A stretch of 64,000 bases of DNA from Lingula anatina (Eukaryota > Brachiopoda > Lingulata > Lingulida > Lingulidae). The translations under genes were made by a program, and so were the position numbers. Below the pieces are notes generated by a model. It did not search any database. It was not told the origin of the DNA and worked only from the letters and a program-made list of their open reading frames with translations. Position 1 is the first letter of the stretch. Each line of letters starts with the position of its first letter. This document shows, piece by piece, positions 60,900-64,000 of the stretch. The stretch lies in NCBI RefSeq assembly GCF_001039355.2, contig NW_019776079.1, forward strand, positions 1,110,023 through 1,174,022, written 5' to 3'.

Positions 60900-63801
60900 T
60901 TATATAAGACCCACAGACTGAGCAGCATACTCAGTTCCATTCATACCACGGCACATCAAGGTGAATTCTTTCACTGTCTCTTTTAACCTCCTCTTGTGGA
61001 CTCTTTCCCTGCAAAATACAATGAACATACACACTGTTAATTTATTAAAAAATGTTAAAGCATAGGTCAATGATAGAAACAAGCATGGAGAATAAATTTT
61101 ACATGGCTCCATAATGTATTTGATGTCTGATAAGATATACTAAACATTCAAAGGTAAACAGTGATCATTACCCATCTTTAAACATTTAAGAATACTAAAC
61201 TAACACCTTATCTTTTATGAATGGGTTTTTATATACAGTAATTTAATTAATTTTCATATATCCTTCAAAATTTTATTTTATAACAAATGTAAAACTTCAG
61301 CCTTCTGGCTGCAATATTAGAATAAATCATTACAATTATTGTTACATAGTCATAGAATTTTGACGCTCACTAATTGACATCAGTCAATTATCCCAGCTAA
61401 AGTTAATTCATTTGTCAAGTTGACCTCACCGAAAGTAAAAAAAATTGTATTATATTATTACCAGCAGATGAACTTACTTCATAACCATTTTGACAAACTG
61501 TTCCTTCTGCTGCTGTGTGACCCTGTTGTTGGGGAAGTCTGGCTGGCTCAGCAGGCCCTGTAAACACTTCCTGAAGTATTCACAGTGGTTCCTGTTTAGA
61601 GCAAGAATGACATCTGCCATGGAGTCAATTACACCTCTTGGGGAATCTCCTCCAATTGCCTAAAATAAATACATAGCTAAATTAACAAATTAATAAAAAA
61701 TAAAAAAGGTATTAATCAGGGACTGTCATTTAGTGAAAAAGTCAGAAAATATGGTTTGGGGTCCAGGGGGCTGCTTAGGCCAATGATATTTTTGCCTCCC
61801 AAAAAGTCAGATATCTGCTGATTGATATTTCTCTCACATTAACTGAATTCAGTCAACTCAGTTCAATGCTAAATTGTTTTATTTCACAATGAAAGCCCAC
61901 CTGACCAGTTTGAAACATTTAAAAACTAAAACTTGTAGAAGAGAAACTATGGTAAACAAGCTTTATAAATTGCCCTTCTATCATTGTTTCCATAGCATCA
62001 AATAAAATCTAGCCAATATTACTTACCCGCAATATCCTCTCAATCAATGTGTGACCATGGTTCAATATGATCTCTTTTACAGAAGGAAGTTTGCAGGAAT
62101 TTGTAATAAATTCACTCTGAAAGAAGTTTCAACTTCTGTTTAATCAGTAAAAAGAAGTAGGAGACTTTGACTAGTATCTGCATGCATGCTTTAAAAGACC
62201 ACGGTTCTCAGGGACAAAACATTCTGTCCCCTGAAACTGTCTCAAAAAGTAAATTAACAATATACAATATGTAAAGCATAATATTTTGTAGATAATGTAT
62301 TTAAATGTGTTTTCAATGGTAGCACAAATTCTAAGCCAATAACAATAGAGAATCAAAGAATGCACACTGAAACTTCTTGTATAAACTGCTTCATACATTT
62401 AGTTTATGTAAAAGGAGAAAATGCCATTATCAATGTTCTAGAACTGGAAACATTACACTCACCAAGAAACTACAAGAAGCTTTCACTGTGCCATTTTCTG
62501 GTAAACTGATGCCTACAACTCCTGAGGGAAAGAAAAAATAATTATAAATCTATTAATATTTTATTCCTCTCACAGTTTTTAATTAAATTTATGATAAATC
62601 TAGAAACTGAAAAAGAAAATAAGAAGGTTCCTACTGAAAATAAATGGGTTCTGATAGCACAGTTTAGTGCTTCAATCAATCACCAAAATTATCATTTGAT
62701 TGCCTCATCAATTAATAGTTGTGAAATTAAAATAATAAAATTTAACTTGTAGTTGACATCAACAAAAGTGGTCTTCAGAAGCCAAGTATCAATCAAACTA
62801 TACATATACTGCAATTTACATATGTCTCTTGAATGGCATATTTATTACTTGGGATGGAGGAGATAAACTCTTCTCACCTAACTGAAACAATCCAAGGATA
62901 TTGCACTGTTCATTGAAGAAAAAACTGATACATGTGGAGCACTTCCTTATCAGCTGAAAATAAAATAATGAGACAAATTTAAAAACATACTTAAGCTTGG
63001 ACTAGCATTAACATTTCTTGAGAGATACAAAACTGACTGTCATGTTTCACTTAAATCTTAGCATTGGATCTTTAATGTTTTGTAGTGTATATTCAGTTTT
63101 ATACACACTTTTCTTCAAAAAAACATGTTCAGGCAAATTTCTGTATTGTCACCTACTGTAAACTGCACTGAGACACAGTGGAGTGTGTTAAACAAGAATC
63201 AGACTTTTTTTCACTTTTACATTTTTTAAATGAGACCTATTCACAGCCATCCACCAATATGCAAAATGAGACATGGTATTTACCTGAGCCAGCAGCAACA
63301 TAAATGCTTCCACAAGATCCGTATTCTCTCTTGCACCTTACAGAAATAAAATAATAGTTGATTTCTATCAAAAGGAAATCTTGTATTATCAAAATCAATC
63401 CATGTGTCGATCAACAATGGGTTGATTGGCATTACAAGTAATATTCTTACGTTTATTCTATCAATTTGTATCTAATTTATCAATCAATAAGCCCTGGTGG
63501 AATCTTGAAGCACTGATTACTTGTACTCTAAAATAAGCCAGTAAAATCTGACCAACTTTTTGTTCCCAACTCATGGTCATCTTATTGTCCCCTTCCTCTG
63601 AAAATGCACACATTTGATTATATGATGGGGGAAATGCAACTGCTCTATTAAGCAAAGACTATCACAATTATTCACACTGAATTCCATCTTTTTGATCAAC
63701 TAACCTGTTTCAGCAACAGTTAATGTTTTATTACAAAGAGCCAGAAATAATGACTGGACTGTCATTTTGTGTTTGTCGTCTGAGGCAAACAGCAGCAGAA
63801 T
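60900..63801 (-). CDS. IPO13: Importin-13, 3' seven coding exons, copy B (continues past the window edge)
   Basis: Karyopherin-beta nuclear transport receptor. Exons, 5' to 3': 63801-63705, 63336-63284, 62953-62878, 62521-62463, 62116-62027, 61659-61478, 61008-60900; phases agree and give about 221 residues of HEAT-repeat C-terminus. Recognisable blocks are LVEAFMLLLAQ, GTVKASCSFL, NHGHTLIERILRAIGGDSPR, RVTQQQKEQFVKMVMKERVH and KRRLKETVKEFTLMCRG, all in the order of IPO13. It differs from the related transportin-3, whose C-terminus lacks this ending. The N-terminal Ran-binding part should lie beyond 64000. Confidence 0.92.
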
Positions 63802-64000
63802 CTGAAAAGGTTGGGCAGTGAAATCACAGAAATCAATTTTTGGACATAAAACAAATTACAAGATTTATATTATGTAAAGTGATAATGAATATAATCTGGA
63901 TTTTTTCAACAGGAAGTCTATTACATCATGCAATTCTTTAAATGCACACAATTTGATTTACATGAATGGATTTTAAAATATTATTTGCAGGCTCAGCATG

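Larger units (their letters stand above)
54864..62702. repeat. Assembly duplication of about 3.9 kb around the contig join at 58766
   Basis: 54864-58762 repeats as 58772-62702, with the single N at 58766 between. Differences are scattered SNPs and small indels, for example about 12 extra bases near 60666 and a longer A-run at 59459. Both copies share the same IPO13 exons and module repeats. This is best read as overlapping contig ends from two haplotypes. Confidence 0.93.

Noticed and set aside
1-64000. CRISPR arrays, bacterial operons, tRNA or rRNA genes
   Set aside because: No regular short-repeat/spacer pattern, no operon structure and no cloverleaf or rRNA core sequence noticed; the DNA is plainly animal nuclear.

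Overview
The window is animal nuclear DNA. Genes are split into many small exons with GT-AG introns, intergenic and intron DNA is AT-rich, and it is full of short inverted-repeat elements and microsatellites. All recognised proteins are conserved animal housekeeping proteins. The repeat style, and a LIG4 gene cut into 18 coding exons (the vertebrate LIG4 coding region is a single exon), suggest a marine invertebrate, perhaps a mollusc or another lophotrochozoan; the species cannot be fixed from the sequence. I rebuilt gene models by hand from conserved protein blocks and checked that splice phases agree at every junction listed.

Layout: (1) 680-8360, minus strand: complete eIF3 subunit C (EIF3C), 19 coding exons. 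(2) 9976-22549, plus strand: complete FTSJ3/Spb1 pre-rRNA 2'-O-methyltransferase, 19 coding exons, divergent from EIF3C over a 1.6 kb spacer that holds a large imperfect palindrome. (3) About 23540-24330, minus: a decayed BEL/Pao-like retroelement pol relic. (4) 27076-27735, minus: the last two coding exons of 14-3-3 epsilon (YWHAE), with a long 3' untranslated stretch below. (5) 29939-36545, minus: the first five coding exons of a kinesin-13 (KIF2A-like). (6) 38621-47309, plus: complete DNA ligase IV (LIG4), divergent from KIF2. (7) 48.1-56.9 kb: gene-poor, repeat-rich DNA with a family of repeated promoter/first-exon-like modules, a minisatellite and several hairpin elements. (8) 56970-58581 and 60900-63801, minus: the 3' part of importin-13 (IPO13), present twice.

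Three single N bases (29218, 37153, 58766) mark contig joins, and each is flanked by the same sequence on both sides. At 37153 and 58766 the two sides are unmerged overlapping contig ends (about 1.48 kb and 3.9 kb) differing by a few SNPs and indels, so the second KIF2 exon 1 and the second IPO13 copy are almost certainly allelic or assembly duplicates. At 29218 the join falls in a dispersed repeat: the KIF2 motor exons and the YWHAE 5' exons are both missing there, and the remaining exons are phase-compatible, so automatic annotation could invent a KIF2/14-3-3 fusion.

The genes form two divergent pairs: translation initiation with ribosome biogenesis (EIF3C/FTSJ3), and a microtubule depolymerase with a double-strand-break repair ligase (KIF2/LIG4). 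The least explained structure is the 48-55.5 kb module family: each unit has a CRE-like GACGTCA core followed, in the best copy, by an ATG exon encoding a membrane-anchor-like segment and ending in a splice donor.
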